Shown piece by piece: positions 1 through 11,640 of a stretch of DNA of 64,000 nt. Position 1 is the stretch's first letter. Every line of letters begins with the position of its first letter. A program made the position numbers and the translations under genes. Source of the DNA: Aedes albopictus (taxonomy: Eukaryota; Arthropoda; Insecta; Diptera; Culicidae); contig NC_085138.1 of assembly GCF_035046485.1 (NCBI RefSeq), forward strand, positions 366,795,238-366,859,237. Reading direction: 5' to 3'. Under the pieces are notes generated by a model. It was not told where the DNA came from. It made no database searches and was given only the letters and a program-made list of their open reading frames with translations.

Positions 1-27
1 GACTACCCTTCATGTGATATTGAACTG

Positions 28-255
28 TTGTAGTTGGTCCACTCTGACTGAACGTAAAAATTGAAAATGGTAATCAACAGTGTAATAACAGAAACATCAA
101 ATTTCAAACTTCCTGCTCACATTATACACCACTCCTATTACCTATTGTCCTACTTGTGCATTATTTTTTCATCAAATATATAAGAACTTGAGTGTAAACT
201 GTAGTTGGTTGAAGATTTTCCAAAAACCGTTCAGTCAGAGTGGACTAAGTACAAT
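28..255. repeat. MITE-like unit with inverted ends
   Basis: The sequence GTCCACTCTGACTGAACG at 37-54 is repeated perfectly inverted at 229-246, and the match extends outward to about 27 bp with two mismatches (28-54 against 229-255). The interior is AT-rich and has no open frame. A diverged third copy of the same end (GTCCGCTCTGATTTAACG) lies at 446-463, right beside the LINE fragment. I see no clear target-site duplication, so the superfamily is not assigned. Confidence 0.55.
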
Positions 256-468
256 TAATTACTTAGCAATTTCTCGGTTTTAAGCTTGATTTTACGTTTT
301 TTCGCGATCAATACAAATCGATGCTATGATGAATAGTTGTTAAGATTTATGGCAAAAAATCAAGAACTTTTGTTGAAATACTCAAAACTTATAGAGTTGC
401 AAACTTTTAAGTCATTTTTCTAGAAATTTAGTAAAAGACACATGGTCCGCTCTGATTTAACGCCGACC
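256..468. other. AT-rich spacer, no gene seen
   Basis: This is simple AT-rich sequence. The only recognisable element is the lone TIR-like segment around 441-465 that borders the LINE fragment. Confidence 0.5.
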
Positions 469-2141
469 AATTGTAAGATCACTTGGAGCAAGGATAACTT
501 TGTCCCAATTCACCAAAAGTGGAAACAACGAGGTGTGTGTTGAACTGCGGTTCACAGGAGTTTCCTCTAGTAAACCGAGTACCCATAGGCGGTAAGTGCA
601 AGAAAGTGCTTCTTGTTTGAGATGAATGTGTAGTGGGGCAACGTCAAAGAGAACTTCGAGAGCTGCCGTGGGAGTTGAAGAGAACGCTCCAGATATCGCC
701 ATTAAGCACATCCTTTGGAGATGGCCTAACTTTGATTGGACCGTTCTCACTTCGCCCTTTTGCCACCACACAAGGCATCTATAGGCCAATATTGGCCGAA
801 CAACAGTTGTGTAGATCCATTTGATATACTTGGGTTTTAGACCCCAAGTTGTACCAAAGGTTCGCCGGCATTGTCCGAAGGCCATACAAGCTTTCTTGAT
901 TCTGAACTCAACATGAGGTGTCCAGGAAAGCTTGGAATCAAGAATGACTCCAACGTACTTTACCTGTTCAGTCACATTGATTTCAGAATCAAAGAGACGT
1001 AAAGTTCGAACACCATTACGGTTTCGCTTTTCCGTGAAAAGAACAATAGATGTTTTACTCGGATTTACCGAAAGGCCATATTGGCGACACCAACCCTCAA
1101 CTACCTGAAGAGCGTTTTGCATCAGGTCGAAAAGGGTGCTGATGCACATACCGACTAACAATGTTAGGTAGTCGTCGGCAAAACCATAAGTAGGAAAACC
1201 GCTATTATTGAGTTGCCTCAATAGCGTATCTGCTACGAGATTCCATAAAAGTGGTGATAAGACTCCCCCTTGGGGGCATCCACAAACACTCAATTTCCTA
1301 ATCGCCGCTTGACGCAATGTCGAGAAGAGATGTCGGTTTTTGAGCATTTGGTGAATCCAATTGGAAATCATTGGAGATATACCATGACCCCGTGCGGCTT
1401 CCAATATGGCATCGAAAGGCACGTTGTCAAAGGCACCCTCGATATCTAAGAAAACACTCAAGCAGGATTGCTTTTGAGCGAATGCCTTCTCGATATCGTA
1501 AACAACTTTGTGTAAAAGAGTCACAGTGGACTTTCCAGATTGGTAAGCATGTTGGTTCACATGAAGAGGCACATTGGCCAGATGAACATCACGGATGTGA
1601 TGATCGACTATGCGTTCTAAGCATTTCAGAAGAAAAGAGGTCAAACTGATAGGTCTGAAGCTCTTTGCTTCTTCATACGACGCGCGACCCACTTTCGGAA
1701 TAAACTTCACAGTAATATCCCGCCAGGATTTGGGAATATACCCTGTAGCAAAACTGCAAACAAGTAGTTGTTTCAAAACATGTTTGAAATGATCAAATCC
1801 CTTCTGAAGCAAAATAGGATAAATCCCATCTGCCCCAGGAGATTTGAAAGGAGCAAAGCTATTAAGTGCCCATTCAATCGATTCTAAAGTTATGATACTC
1901 CGAGCCGAAGCTAAAGAATCATAACTACAAGAAAAGACATCAGGTTCATCCGAAGATGTAATATCCACACATCCGGGGAAGTGTGTACTGAATAAACATT
2001 CTAAAACTTCCCCATCAGAAGAAGTGAAATCACCATTTGGCAAACGAAGTTCGTTCACTTGAAAATCCTTAGATTTTGCAAGGATTTTGTTCAATCGACT
2101 GGCTTCACTCAGACTGGAAACATTTGTACAAAGGTTTTTCC
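469..2141 (-). pseudogene. Loa-clade LINE, internal RT fragment (copy A)
   Basis: The minus strand encodes about 540 residues of reverse transcriptase, nearly identical to the longer LINE copy at 55856-60719 (homologous to about 57073-58720 there). Visible RT motifs include FLDIEGAFDNVPFDA (motif A) and the catalytic GFADDYL box, with CPQGGVLSPLLWNL between them. The fragment lacks the endonuclease, the RNase H and the 3' UTR, so it is cut at both ends. It joins a minisatellite at 2141/2142 and a MITE-like end near 468. Its frame opens with a non-ATG codon, so it is a remnant and not a gene. Copy A keeps 23 bp at about 1990-2012 that copy B has lost, and three extra in-frame codons near 1140-1150. 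Confidence 0.9.
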
Positions 2142-3200
2142 AGCTTGTTGAAATTCCTGAAGAAACTCCTCAAATTCTGAAGAAATATGTAACGATAAAA
2201 ATATCTTCTCAAAAGCAATCCCAGCAGGAGTTTCAGGAAAAAAAAAACTTTCAAGAAACCTTCGTTAGAGTCTCTGTAGAAATCATTGGAAATACTTTTC
2301 ATTGAATCCCTGGAGGAATATCTGAAGAAATCCAAAGGAAATTCTTAAAGGAATCCCAGACGAAATTTCTTGAGATCTTTCAGGAGAAATCCCTAGAGCA
2401 ACTTCTCGGGAAGCCCTGGTGGATTTCCTAGGAAAAAATATTGAGGAAATTATAGAAAAATACCTGGAGAAATCCTCTAATAAAAATCTTTTCTGAATGT
2501 ATTTCACAAAAAATCTGCGGACGAATTTATGGAAAAAAATTGTAGGAATACCTGGAGAAACGTCTGCAAAGGTTTCTAGAAAAAAGGTATTAAATAATTC
2601 GTGGAGAAATTAAAGGAGTTATCCTTAGAGGAAAAGCCAGATAAACTTGAAGAAATGTCCCGATGACATTCTGTAGGAATCTCTGTTTGATCTCCTGCAG
2701 GCATCTTCGAAGAAATACCTGCCTGAATCACTGAAAGTAATTATGCAAGAATCTCATCAGAAATTACTGCAGAATTTGCTGTATGATTCCTTGAAGAAAT
2801 ATCAAGTCATATTCGTGCGTGAACTTTTAATAGAATCCCTAGAGCAATTCCTAAACAAATCTCTAGTGCTTCTCGAAGAAATACCTGAACAAATTTCTGA
2901 TACGTGACGGGAAATTTTTTGAGGAATTTACACGAAAATTTTAGTAAAGAATATTTATAAAATTTCTTAGGCAATCCCAGTTGAAAATTTCAAAAGAATC
3001 CCTTGAGACATTTTCGATGATTTTCTTTAAATGAATCCTTAAAAAAAATATATGGTAATACCTGGTGAAGTTTCAGAGGGACCCATAGAAATCTATTTTA
3101 AGGAAATCTTAAGAAAGTTTTGAAGAAATTCATTAGGGGAACCCTGATCAAAATTTCCAATAAAATCACCACAAACTTCTAACGAAATATAATAAATGTT
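2142..3200. repeat. Degenerate GAAGAAATCC-type minisatellite
   Basis: The stretch is built from diverged short units such as GAAGAAATTCCTGGAG and AATCCCTGGAGGAA, about 12-15 bp in period. It is the opposite-strand form of the TTCCTCCAGGAATT arrays at 15.6-17.8, 35.5-38.4 and 42.3-42.9 kb. Open frames here are low-complexity and rich in F, S, R and I. I treat them as non-coding. Confidence 0.75.
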
Positions 3201-3270
3201 TTTGTTGAACAATTAAGCATATTGTGCACCTCTTCCCATGCTTAAAACGCCATATAGGAACTACAACATG

Positions 3271-3498
3271 TACAGGGGAAAAAATTTTTTACTTTTCAAA
3301 AAATGTTCAACTAGCTGTAACTTTTCGAAAAATGCATCAAATATTCTCAAATTTTTACTGTAAGTTGTGTATCGGTGGTCAAAATTTGGAAAAGTTTGGT
3401 CCATTCTCCACGAAGTTATAAAGATTCTTGAGAAAGGTATAATTATCTTGAGAAAGGTATAATTTTGCCTGTCCCGATCATTTTGTCTATCCCCTGTA
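3271..3498. mobile_element. MITE with TACAGGGG ends
   Basis: Short inverted ends read TACAGGGGA at the left and CCCCTGTA at the right, with TA on both sides as expected for the Tc1/mariner superfamily. The length is about 224 bp with no transposase. A direct doubling of a TCTTGAGAAAGGTATAAT unit sits near 3423-3464. A relative starts at 25510. Confidence 0.6.
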
Positions 3499-3502
3499 CA
3501 TA

Positions 3503-3833
3503 ATAAAATGAAGGGCGCTAGAAATTTCAATATTAAAAACACCAACTAAAAAAATTAGGGTGATCCTGAAAACAGAGTTATATTCCAATACTTTTTTAAA
3601 CTGATGTCTCGCATAAAATTGGACTCCAGCACTTTTAGTGCATTTATTATGTAACCATTTTCCTTTGGACAACAAAGTTCTGTATCATCCATTCAAAAAG
3701 TTATCGGTGATCTTGTTGAATGGTAAAGTGCGTAGCTATTTGGGTCTCAACCACAGAATCTTACATAAGATAAATTATTTTCTACAAAATCACATACGAG
3801 TCAAATAGATCTTAAAACTGCAGTGTTGCCCAG
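3503..3833. other. No gene seen
   Basis: AT-rich sequence between two MITEs. I see no conserved motif, RNA or supported open frame. Confidence 0.4.
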
Positions 3834-3835
3834 TA

Positions 3836-4426
3836 AAGGGTGAGTCGTTAATTATTGTGCCACCCTACCTTCAACTGATTCGCAAATTGTCTACAGTTAA
3901 CGAAATGAAACCAAATTTTTACAGTAGTTCAGTATATGTATGTATTTCAACTTTTTGGTATAGGTTCAAATTTAGGATGCGTTTTAATGAAATTTAAGAC
4001 ATTTTCAATCAACGCCCTCCATGTGGACATGTTCAGGCTCCACTTGAAACAAATAACTAAAGCTCTCAGGTTTGTTTTTGCGCATCGTGCCTGGTTTTCA
4101 TCCGGCTCCAAGCTTATGTTTCACTGACAACCATTCCTGAAACCTATTGACGAACATTAAGATGATCCGATAATGTATAATCATTAATTGTTCCAAGGCG
4201 CGATACCATGATTTTTGATTTTAGCATGTGATTGTACAACATCTTTTTTAGACCTGTTAACTAAATTTATTCTATATCGACCGGAATCTCACTGATAACT
4301 GCTTAATTCATTATATGTAAACAATAGACTATAAGGAGAAACTGTGCAAAATTTAGTTGATTTTGGTGAAGTAGGAAAAAAGTTACGTTAGTTTGAAAAT
4401 GGCACAATAATTATCGACTCACCCTT
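3836..4426. mobile_element. TA-flanked MITE (591 bp)
   Basis: The left end AAGGGTGAGTCGTTAATTAT is mirrored by an inverted right end (AATTATCGACTCACCCTT), giving about 26 bp terminal repeats with one or two mismatches. TA dinucleotides lie directly outside (3834-3835 and 4427-4428). There is no transposase inside. This fits a non-autonomous Tc1/mariner-type element. Confidence 0.75.
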
Positions 4427-4428
4427 TA

Positions 4429-5445
4429 TCTATTGAATCCAACAATGTGGACACTTCCAATAATTATTTTTTTTCACAGAGGAAGAAAAACTTTGCTTTG
4501 TTCAAACATTTTTTTTCCTTGTGGAATGATGCAAAGACAATTTCATACTTCATCGATATTCAATCTTTCCATTCATCGAACAGATTCAGGCTTGTAGGTA
4601 AATTCTGAGAAGAGAAAACAATCCACCCGGTCTTTCATGTGTCTTCATCATTGACGACGGACGATCAGAAAGTTGATTATACGCATTATTCACCGAATCG
4701 TTTTTGTCATGGAAATCTGGACATCGAAACAAAACTGTCTCCTTAATCCACCCTCTGTCTCCGTGTCCCATTGAATATGAACTTCAGTTACGATAATTCC
4801 AATCTAGGAATTGTTTTCACACAAAAACCTCGAACCTCCTCCAGAGCATCTCATATTCCATTTTCTCTGTGGAAAATTTGATTTCGATACTGTCCAAAAC
4901 AAGTCTTTCACCTTTTATCCTGCAAACAAAAGTCCACATTCTCTCACATGTCACATACCTACCTACGAACGGATGACCGTGAACAATAACACGGATGGTT
5001 GACGAAGAGCGGCATCAGTGGGCACTTATATCGTTACACGTGTGTGCAAATCTTCAAATGAAACACATACCTAATGGAAAGAAAAGTGCATTCTGTTGGT
5101 GAAGAATTGCGAACAATACCTGACGAGACGTGCGCGCCGTTGTTGGGTTTCCTTGTTCTCCGGTTTCCAATTTCGCCAATGTCTACGTCGACGGGATTAG
5201 CCCGTCGGTCGAGAAAGAGGACACTTTCTTTGCTGTTCCCATCGCCGATGCGCTTTGCTTGTTTTGTTGGCTAATCTTTACCGTTTGAATCTTCCTAAGA
5301 TTGAAGTACAGAGTTGAGGGTATGCGATATCAGTTGAATTCATGGCTGTCCTAAAGGAAATGATTACATTTAGCAACATCAACATCAGGATCTTAAAAGC
5401 TATCCAATGTTCAATTTATACGAATGAAAAGCTGCCCTATAAATG
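4429..5445. other. Higher-complexity spacer, no gene supported
   Basis: Less repetitive than its surroundings, with a GC-richer part around 5100-5270 that contains several CG dinucleotides. No open frame has a convincing protein signature. It could hold intronic or regulatory sequence, but nothing here demonstrates it. Confidence 0.35.
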
Positions 5446-5730
5446 ATGAGGAGTGAGGAATGAAAAGTGAGCCATGAAGAGTGAGAGGTAAGCAGTGCCG
5501 AATGGGATATGAGCAGTCAAGCGTGAGAAGTTTGAGTAAGCTGTGAGAACTATGAGTGTGGAGCAGTGAGGAGTGAGAAGTTAGCAGTGTGGAGTGATAA
5601 GTGAGGAGTTTGTCGTGAGCAGTGAGAAGAAGTGAGATGCTAATAGTAAGAGATGAGCAGTGAATAGTGAAGAATGGGAACTGAGGAGTGACGAGTGTAA
5701 AGCAGTGAAGCGTAAGATATTTGAGTGGCT
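5446..5730. repeat. GTGAG-type minisatellite, segment 1
   Basis: Irregular runs of AGTGAGGAGTGAGAAG, AGTGAGCAGTGA and similar, with a period near 7-10 bp. The same motif returns at 7440-7560, 7748-7880, 8640-8770, 12626-12998 and 13279-13390, so this was probably one array later split by insertions. Confidence 0.75.
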
Positions 5731-5949
5731 GTGAGAAGCAGGGATGACAGATGATTTGTTTTTTGAAAAATGTACACGGGTCTTAAGAGTTTTGAATCCC
5801 ATTTAAAATTCTTAAAAAATATCTGAACTCGATACAAGAAAAAAAAAACAATTACTCCGCTAGCCCAAAAGTCTGTATTTCTTACAAAAAGTAATCTATA
5901 CATATGTTTAAAAATCTGTGTATCTAGTACAGATAAATCCATACGCTGA

Positions 5950-7392
5950 TTGATTGCAACTATTCTTGGTGTATTTTTTAGTATTTCTTGGCTTTTCAAT
6001 CCGATTGTGAGATCAAAAACACCGTATGTTCTCTTACTACAACAACGTTTCGATCCGTATCGGGTCTTCTTCAAGGATTCTGTTGATTTGATTTTGTTTC
6101 TTTACAAGACACTTTACAAACAATCAACACATTATCGAGTTTTTGGACGTACTATCGCTATACAGATTTTAAAATCTTTCAACCACAGACAACAGACGTA
6201 ACTCTTAGAAGAAATGATCTAAATACTTTTGCTCGGTATTTTTTTCATTAGCACACTGCCACCTGTTGGTACAACCGCGCGAAACACTGTCGGTCATGAT
6301 GGATTTCGATTTGTAGTTTGTCTAACACGCACACTACTACACAAATAGAAATGTAGTTTTCGTTTGCATCATTCAGCAACGTGTACACTGGCAAATGTCA
6401 AAGCGATCGAATACTAGCGCCACTGGTGAAAGGAAAGCGGGAATCAAATGAAATTTGAATTGATCGTTAAATGCATGTGCCAAGCCGTTTTGAGTGTTAC
6501 GTTTGTTTGTCTGTGTTTCAACCATCATTCGAATATCTAGCTAAAAATAATTGAATGACGGTTGATGATGATCAAAATCATGATGATCTAAATCATCAAC
6601 ATTAAAAAGTAGACAAACAGTAGCGGAATCACAAGTATTTAAATTGAGGTTTTCCAGATAAAAACAGACGGGAAATAGGTAAGACTTGACAAAAAATGTT
6701 AAAAAGGCTGACAGTTAATTATTGTTTGATTGAAATACGAATAATGGTTGAAAGATTGGAAAATCTGTATGACGATAAAACGTCCAAAAACTTGATAATG
6801 GGTTAATTGTTTGTAAAGTATCACGTAAGAAAAAAAAAATTAATTCTGATATCTTTTGATAAATTTACAGAATCCTTAAAAAAGATCCGATACGGATCGA
6901 AACGTTGGAGTTAAGGATGGGATCACTCACTTGGAATCAGTTACACTCACTTGCAGTTTTCTTAACACGGAAGCGTGCAATCAAGAAAAAATGTATGGAC
7001 GACTTTTACCTTGTGATTTCGTCTAAAACTTTGCCGAATAGAGTAGGGGTCGCACACGTATACCGAAGTCGTGAGGGAGCTGCGAAGGCAACTCTCCACA
7101 AGGTGAATGTAAATTACACTCATCTCGTGCTCGTGGATAGTCGCCATCACAGCTTTGTCACGACCTTGGGATTCGTGTGCGACCCCTACTGTATTCGGGC
7201 AAAGTTTTAGACGAAATCACAAGACAAAAGTCGCCCATACATCGCATCTTGATTGCACGCTTCTGAGCTGAGAAAAAAGCAAGTGAATGTAACTCATTGT
7301 AAATGAGTGTTCCCATTCCTGGTCGAAGTAAGAGAATAAAAGGTGTTTTTGATCTCACAATCGGACTGAAAAGACAAGAAATACTCCTAACG
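5950..7392. repeat. Composite inverted repeat with ACGTTTCGATCCGTATCGG core
   Basis: The block at about 5973-6085 reads in inverted orientation in two pieces on the right, 6868-6908 (GATCCGATACGGATCGAAAC) and 7336-7391 (TTTTTGATCTCACAATCGGA). An outer foldback element therefore appears to have been split by a second one. The inner palindrome is listed separately. No coding region is supported. Confidence 0.55.
6915..7318. repeat. Inner foldback palindrome
   Basis: The left arm (about 6917-7060) and right arm (about 7170-7318) are imperfect inverted copies. For example GTCTAAAACTTTGCCGAATA on the left matches the reverse complement of TATTCGGGCAAAGTTTTAGA on the right, and the arms meet at GGGTCGCACACGTA and its inverse. 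There is no transposase. It is probably a foldback MITE inserted in the larger inverted repeat around it. Confidence 0.6.
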
Positions 7393-7439
7393 ATAAATCC
7401 ATATGGCATCTCTGGTGGAAAGTAGCCAGACACGGGGCA

Positions 7440-7620
7440 GTCAGAAGTGAGAAATGGGCAGTGCGTGCGGAGGGATAAGCGAGGAGTTTAGAATGAGTAA
7501 TGAGCAGAAGTGAACTGTAAATAGTTAGTGGCGAGCAAGTAAAGAGTGAAAAATGAGAAGTCGCACTGACGAGTTTGAAGCAGTGATGCGTAAAAAGTAC
7601 GCAGTAAGGACACGAATGAT
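7440..7620. repeat. GTGAG-type minisatellite, segment 2
   Basis: The same degenerate GTGAG, GTAAG and GTGAAC units as at 5446-5730, continuing to the small hairpin element at 7654. Confidence 0.6.
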
Positions 7621-7653
7621 GTTGTTTTTCGGATAACCAACCGAAATGATATG

Positions 7654-7750
7654 TTAGACATACGTAATGCATGAAGTTCATAGGCACAATATTTCATCCA
7701 TTTTTCAACACATATTGTGCCTATGAACTTCAGGCATTACGTATGTCTAA
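7654..7750. mobile_element. 97 bp hairpin MITE
   Basis: The two 39-nt arms (7654-7692 and 7712-7750) are inverted copies with a single mismatch and a 19-nt loop. The ends read TTAGACATACGTAATGC and its inverse. Nothing is encoded. Such a perfect short hairpin suggests a recent insertion or gene conversion between the arms. Confidence 0.75.
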
Positions 7751-7881
7751 GCAATAAGGAGTTAAGAGTGATAGTAGGAAGTGAACAGTAATTGAACAGT
7801 GAAGAGTTAGAAATGAATAGTTCGGATTGGAGAGTTAGCAATGAAGAGTGAGGAGTGAGACGTGAATAGTGAAGAATGACC
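7751..7881. repeat. GTGAG-type minisatellite, segment 3
   Basis: Continuation of the degenerate array (GTGAACAGT, GAAGAGTGAGGAGTGAGA) between two small MITEs. Confidence 0.6.
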
Positions 7882-8045
7882 CAAGTAGCACACATGTCAC
7901 AGAAAAGTGCCGACAGTGCAGATTTGTGGTTGCACAAGAGTTATGGTTATATTATTCTAACCCAATGCTAGAATAACTTGCCATTGACTGAAGTACAACC
8001 AAAAACATGCGCTGTCATGACTTTTTGTGACATACGTGCTACTTG
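7882..8045. mobile_element. MITE with CAAGTAGCAC ends (164 bp)
   Basis: The left end CAAGTAGCACACATGTCACA is inverted at the right as TGTGACATACGTGCTACTTG (two mismatches). The interior contains a shorter inverted pair around TTATTCTA. No transposase and no clear target duplication are visible. Confidence 0.7.
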
Positions 8046-8640
8046 TGGAGGAATGAAAATTTAGCATTGAAGATTCGCATAGTAATGAGCAGAGATGACA
8101 TTTCACGTTAGCGATTCGCTGGAGCGTCAGTTTCTCGACCACACTGAGAATGTTAGCATTCTTCGTAAAAACGAGAGACCAGTTTCTCTCGTCTTTGGTG
8201 GTCAGTTGGCTAAGTACTAGTGTGCCGGTGCTCATTTTCATAGGATGGAGAATGGCTAACTCTTTCATTCGAATCGCTCTCGTGCGCTCTCTCGTGTTTT
8301 CACCCAGCAGTCAGCGAATCAGCATCATGGTGGCACTGGAGTGAGAAATCTCCTGCGTTTCACTGCAGTGCACACTCTGGCGCAAAAATCTCACTGGGTG
8401 CGTACTGAGGTGATTTTCTACACACTCGCTGGAGAGAATTTAAAAGCACTATCGCCACACTGTTGTGCGGTCACTGGCTCAGCGAGCTAATCGATTCATT
8501 TCTTCTCAACATATTTGCGCACAATTTAATCTTAGTGGTGAATCCACATGAAAGAGTCGGGCTCCTGTTGAGATCATTAGCGTGAGGAGTATGTTTTCTT
8601 TTTCTCTTTGTTACACTAAGGATATGGACATCTCTGGTGA
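8046..8640. other. No gene seen
   Basis: Mixed sequence with clusters of TCGCTGGAG, CTCTCGTG and similar short words. It has no open frame with a recognisable protein and no structural RNA I can identify. Confidence 0.35.
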
Positions 8641-8775
8641 TAAGTGAGCAGCGTAAAGTGAGATGTGATAAATTAGCAGTGAGAAGTGAAAATTGAACCG
8701 TGAGAAATGTACAGTGAACTAGTGAGGAGTGTTTGAAAAGAAATCCTTGACATGTGAACATCGAACAGTGTAGAG
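8641..8775. repeat. GTGAG-type minisatellite, segment 4, with hAT target
   Basis: Degenerate GTGAG units form the insertion site of the hAT composite. The final eight bases, GTGTAGAG (8768-8775), are the left half of its target-site duplication. Confidence 0.65.
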
Positions 8776-9380
8776 CAGGGGTTCTCAAACTTTTTCAGCT
8801 TGCGACCCACTTTTGGTTTTTAAAGAATTTGGCGACCCACCAGAGCGTATTTTCATAAAATACATCATTTTTGTAAATTTGGACTGACTTTAATACATAC
8901 ATTTTATCATTTCCATGGGCTTTGGATCAATTTACTATTATACTCTTTCTGTTTTTTTTTTGTGAAAAAGTCAAAGTAAGATTAACCTTCCGTTAATCGC
9001 GCTGTTGTACTTTGTACAACACATGAGAATTATTGACTATTACTTTGAAACCATCTTTTCTATCGATGTCAACCTTAAATGTATTCTACAGGAATCTTAT
9101 TTGGAATATTATAAGACCTTTTTTGAAAACAGTATAACTCCTTATAATGCGGAAAATTGAAAATCGCAATATGAAGAACGTACTATATTTAAGATAAGAT
9201 AGAGAGTTGAATGGGAATTAGTGTATTTCGAAATCTAAATGATCTAGAAATATGGTGTCTTCGGTAAAGTTACTTGGGATATCAAGGGCCTTCGCGAGGT
9301 GATCTGAGAAATTCAGATTTCAACCGATAGGCGGCGCTAGTGAGCATGTAATTTTTCTATCCCATATAACTCAGGATCCT

Positions 9381-9607
9381 GAGTACACCTCGTCCTTTTT
9401 TTACGTCCATGCTTGGCTAAGCGACAAAAAATTCTACCGCTAAGACAATAAGGAAACTCAACAGATTTATATTTTTTAAAACATCTTCGTGATTAGGAGA
9501 AGTGTATAAAAATATAAAAATGTGTATGTTGATCATTATTTTGTCGGTAGAAATTTTTTTCGCTAGGCCAATAGTGGACGTAAAACAAGGTTTAGGTGTA
9601 CTTAGAG
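9381..9607. repeat. Small foldback inside the TTAA element
   Basis: GTACACCTCGTCC...TACGTCCATG at the left and its inverted form at the right (about 58 bp arms with some mismatches) enclose AT-rich sequence. The equivalent in copy 2 is at about 22120-22340. It interrupts the satellite-like units, which makes it a third nesting level. Confidence 0.6.
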
Positions 9608-9639
9608 AGATGGTGTCTTCGGCAAAGTTGTTTGGTTGG

Positions 9640-11640
9640 TTAAACACTAACTGATGGAGAGCCATTTGGTTTGAAACTCCACATCTAGGTGGCGCTAGTG
9701 GGCATTGAAATTTTATAACTCATACATCTCAGGACTCTGATTACTTAGAAAGATGGTGTCTTGTGCAAAGTTGTTTAGTAGATCAAACACTAACTGATGA
9801 AGACAAGTATGATGTGGAATTCCACATCCAGGTGGCGCAAGTGAGTACTTAAATATTATAACTCATATATCTCGAGATCCTGATTACTTAGAAAGATGAT
9901 GTCTTCAGCAAAGTTGTTTAGTAGATCAGACACTAACTGATGAAGACAAATATGACGTGCAACTTCACATCCAGGTGGCACTAGTGAGCATTCCCATTTT
10001 GTACCTCATATATCTCAAGATCCTGATTACTTAGAAAGATGATGTCTTCGACATTGTTGTTTGGTGGATAAAGTATGGATGTACTTATCCCGTGACATTG
10101 ACAACCTTAAGATAGAGTATATTGAAATACGACGGTCAGATATTAAATATTTTACTAAGCGCTTTAACTTCATGTAAAATTAATCAATCAAGTGCAAATT
10201 TAAACAAATTATAATCAACTAGTTGTGTAATTTTCAAATAATGAAAACATTCGGAAGTATAAAAATTTACAGCTCGTTGATTTTTTTCTAGATGAATAAT
10301 AACACTTCATGCTTTTGCAAATTTACAACTAGCGTCTTCTGGTGGCAGAAGCACGAATCAAATGGTCAATCAACTGAAAGCCCTTGATCTACCAACCAAT
10401 CTTGCCAAAGATATCAACTTCCCAGACTCGGAGATATATAAGATATAAAATTTGCATACTCATAAACACCACTTACTGGCGAAATATTGATTTCAATGAC
10501 CCATCAACCAAATGCACTTAACCTATTTGACAACTTTGCCGAAACCACCATCTCTCTTCTAGTAACCAGGATCCTGAGAACTATTGCATATCCATTTTTT
10601 ATGTTCACTAGCGTCATCTAGTGGTGAAATTACGATTCAAACGGACAACTATCTGTAAGTTTTCGATTTTATAGAAGGTCGGCACGAGAGGTAACTTTTC
10701 CTCCATTTGATCTACCAAACAACTTTGTCGAAGACACCATCTTTCTGAGTAAAGTGAAGCTTCGTGGCCGTTCGGTTAGCGTTACCAAGCGTGTAACCGC
10801 ACCATGCTATCCACTGGTGCATGTAATGTATGTAGTGGTCCATGGTCTAGTGTTAAGTTCTGTTCAGTCTTTACAGCCTCTGGCTGAAGACGGTGTCCCG
10901 TGCCTTTTTAATCGGGATCCTGAGCTACATGAGACTAGCGCAACTGTCACTAATCTATAAGCCCTTGATATACCAAACATCTTTGCCGAAGACACTATTT
11001 TTCTAAGTAATAAGGGTCCAGAGATACATAATATATAATATTTACGTTATCACTAGCGCCGCCAATTGATGAAATTTCAAATTAAACTGCGAATCATCCG
11101 TAAGTACTTGACCTACCAAACAACTTTGTCGAAGACACCATCTTTCTAAGTTATCAGGTTCCCGAGATACATAGGATATAAAGTTTATTTGCTCACTAGC
11201 GTCGCCTAGTGGTGGAATTTCCAAATAAACGGTCAATAATCTGTAAGCCGTTTACCTACAAAACAACTTTGTCGAAGACATCATCTTTCTAAGACATCAG
11301 GATCCTGAGATATAAGATATAACATGAAATTGCTCACAAGCGCCGCCTAGTGGTGAAATTTCAAATTAAACTGCGAATCATCCGTAAGTACTTGACCTAC
11401 CAAACAACTTTGTCGAAGACACCATCTTTCTAAGTTATCAGGTTCCCGAGATACATAGGATATAAAGTTTATTTGCTCACTAGCGCCGCCTAGTGGTGGA
11501 ATTTTCAATTAAACGGCCAATAATCTGTAAGCCGTTGACTTACCAAACAACTTTGTCGAAGACACCATGTTTCTAAGACATCAGGATCCTGAGATATAAG
11601 ATATAACATGATATTGCTCACTAGCGCCGCCTAGTGGACG
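9640..11640 (+). repeat. Tandem array of diverged units of about 120-190 bp
   Basis: At least ten successive units can be followed by their shared words: a GGCGCTAGTGAGC-type box (or inverse), TATATCTCAGGATCCTGA, CTTAGAAAGATGGTGTCTTC and GACAAAGTTGTTTGGTAG. Orientation switches within the array: the left units read one way and the units from about 10330 the other. A lone relative lies at 24820-24930 outside the transposon. Confidence 0.75.
10745..10940. repeat. 190 bp repeat R190, copy in hAT composite 1
   Basis: This segment interrupts the tandem array. On the minus strand it contains ACCGTCTTCAGCCAGAGGCT, then GAACTTAACACTAGACC, and ends near CGGCCACGAAGC. A homologous but diverged copy is at about 45093-45265 and a near-identical one at 20780-20965. 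The origin is not recognised. Its 68-codon frame is not supported as a gene. Confidence 0.6.

Noticed and set aside
457..2094. An intact reverse transcriptase gene
   Set aside because: It begins at a TTG, lacks endonuclease and RNase H, and is cut by unrelated repeats at both ends.
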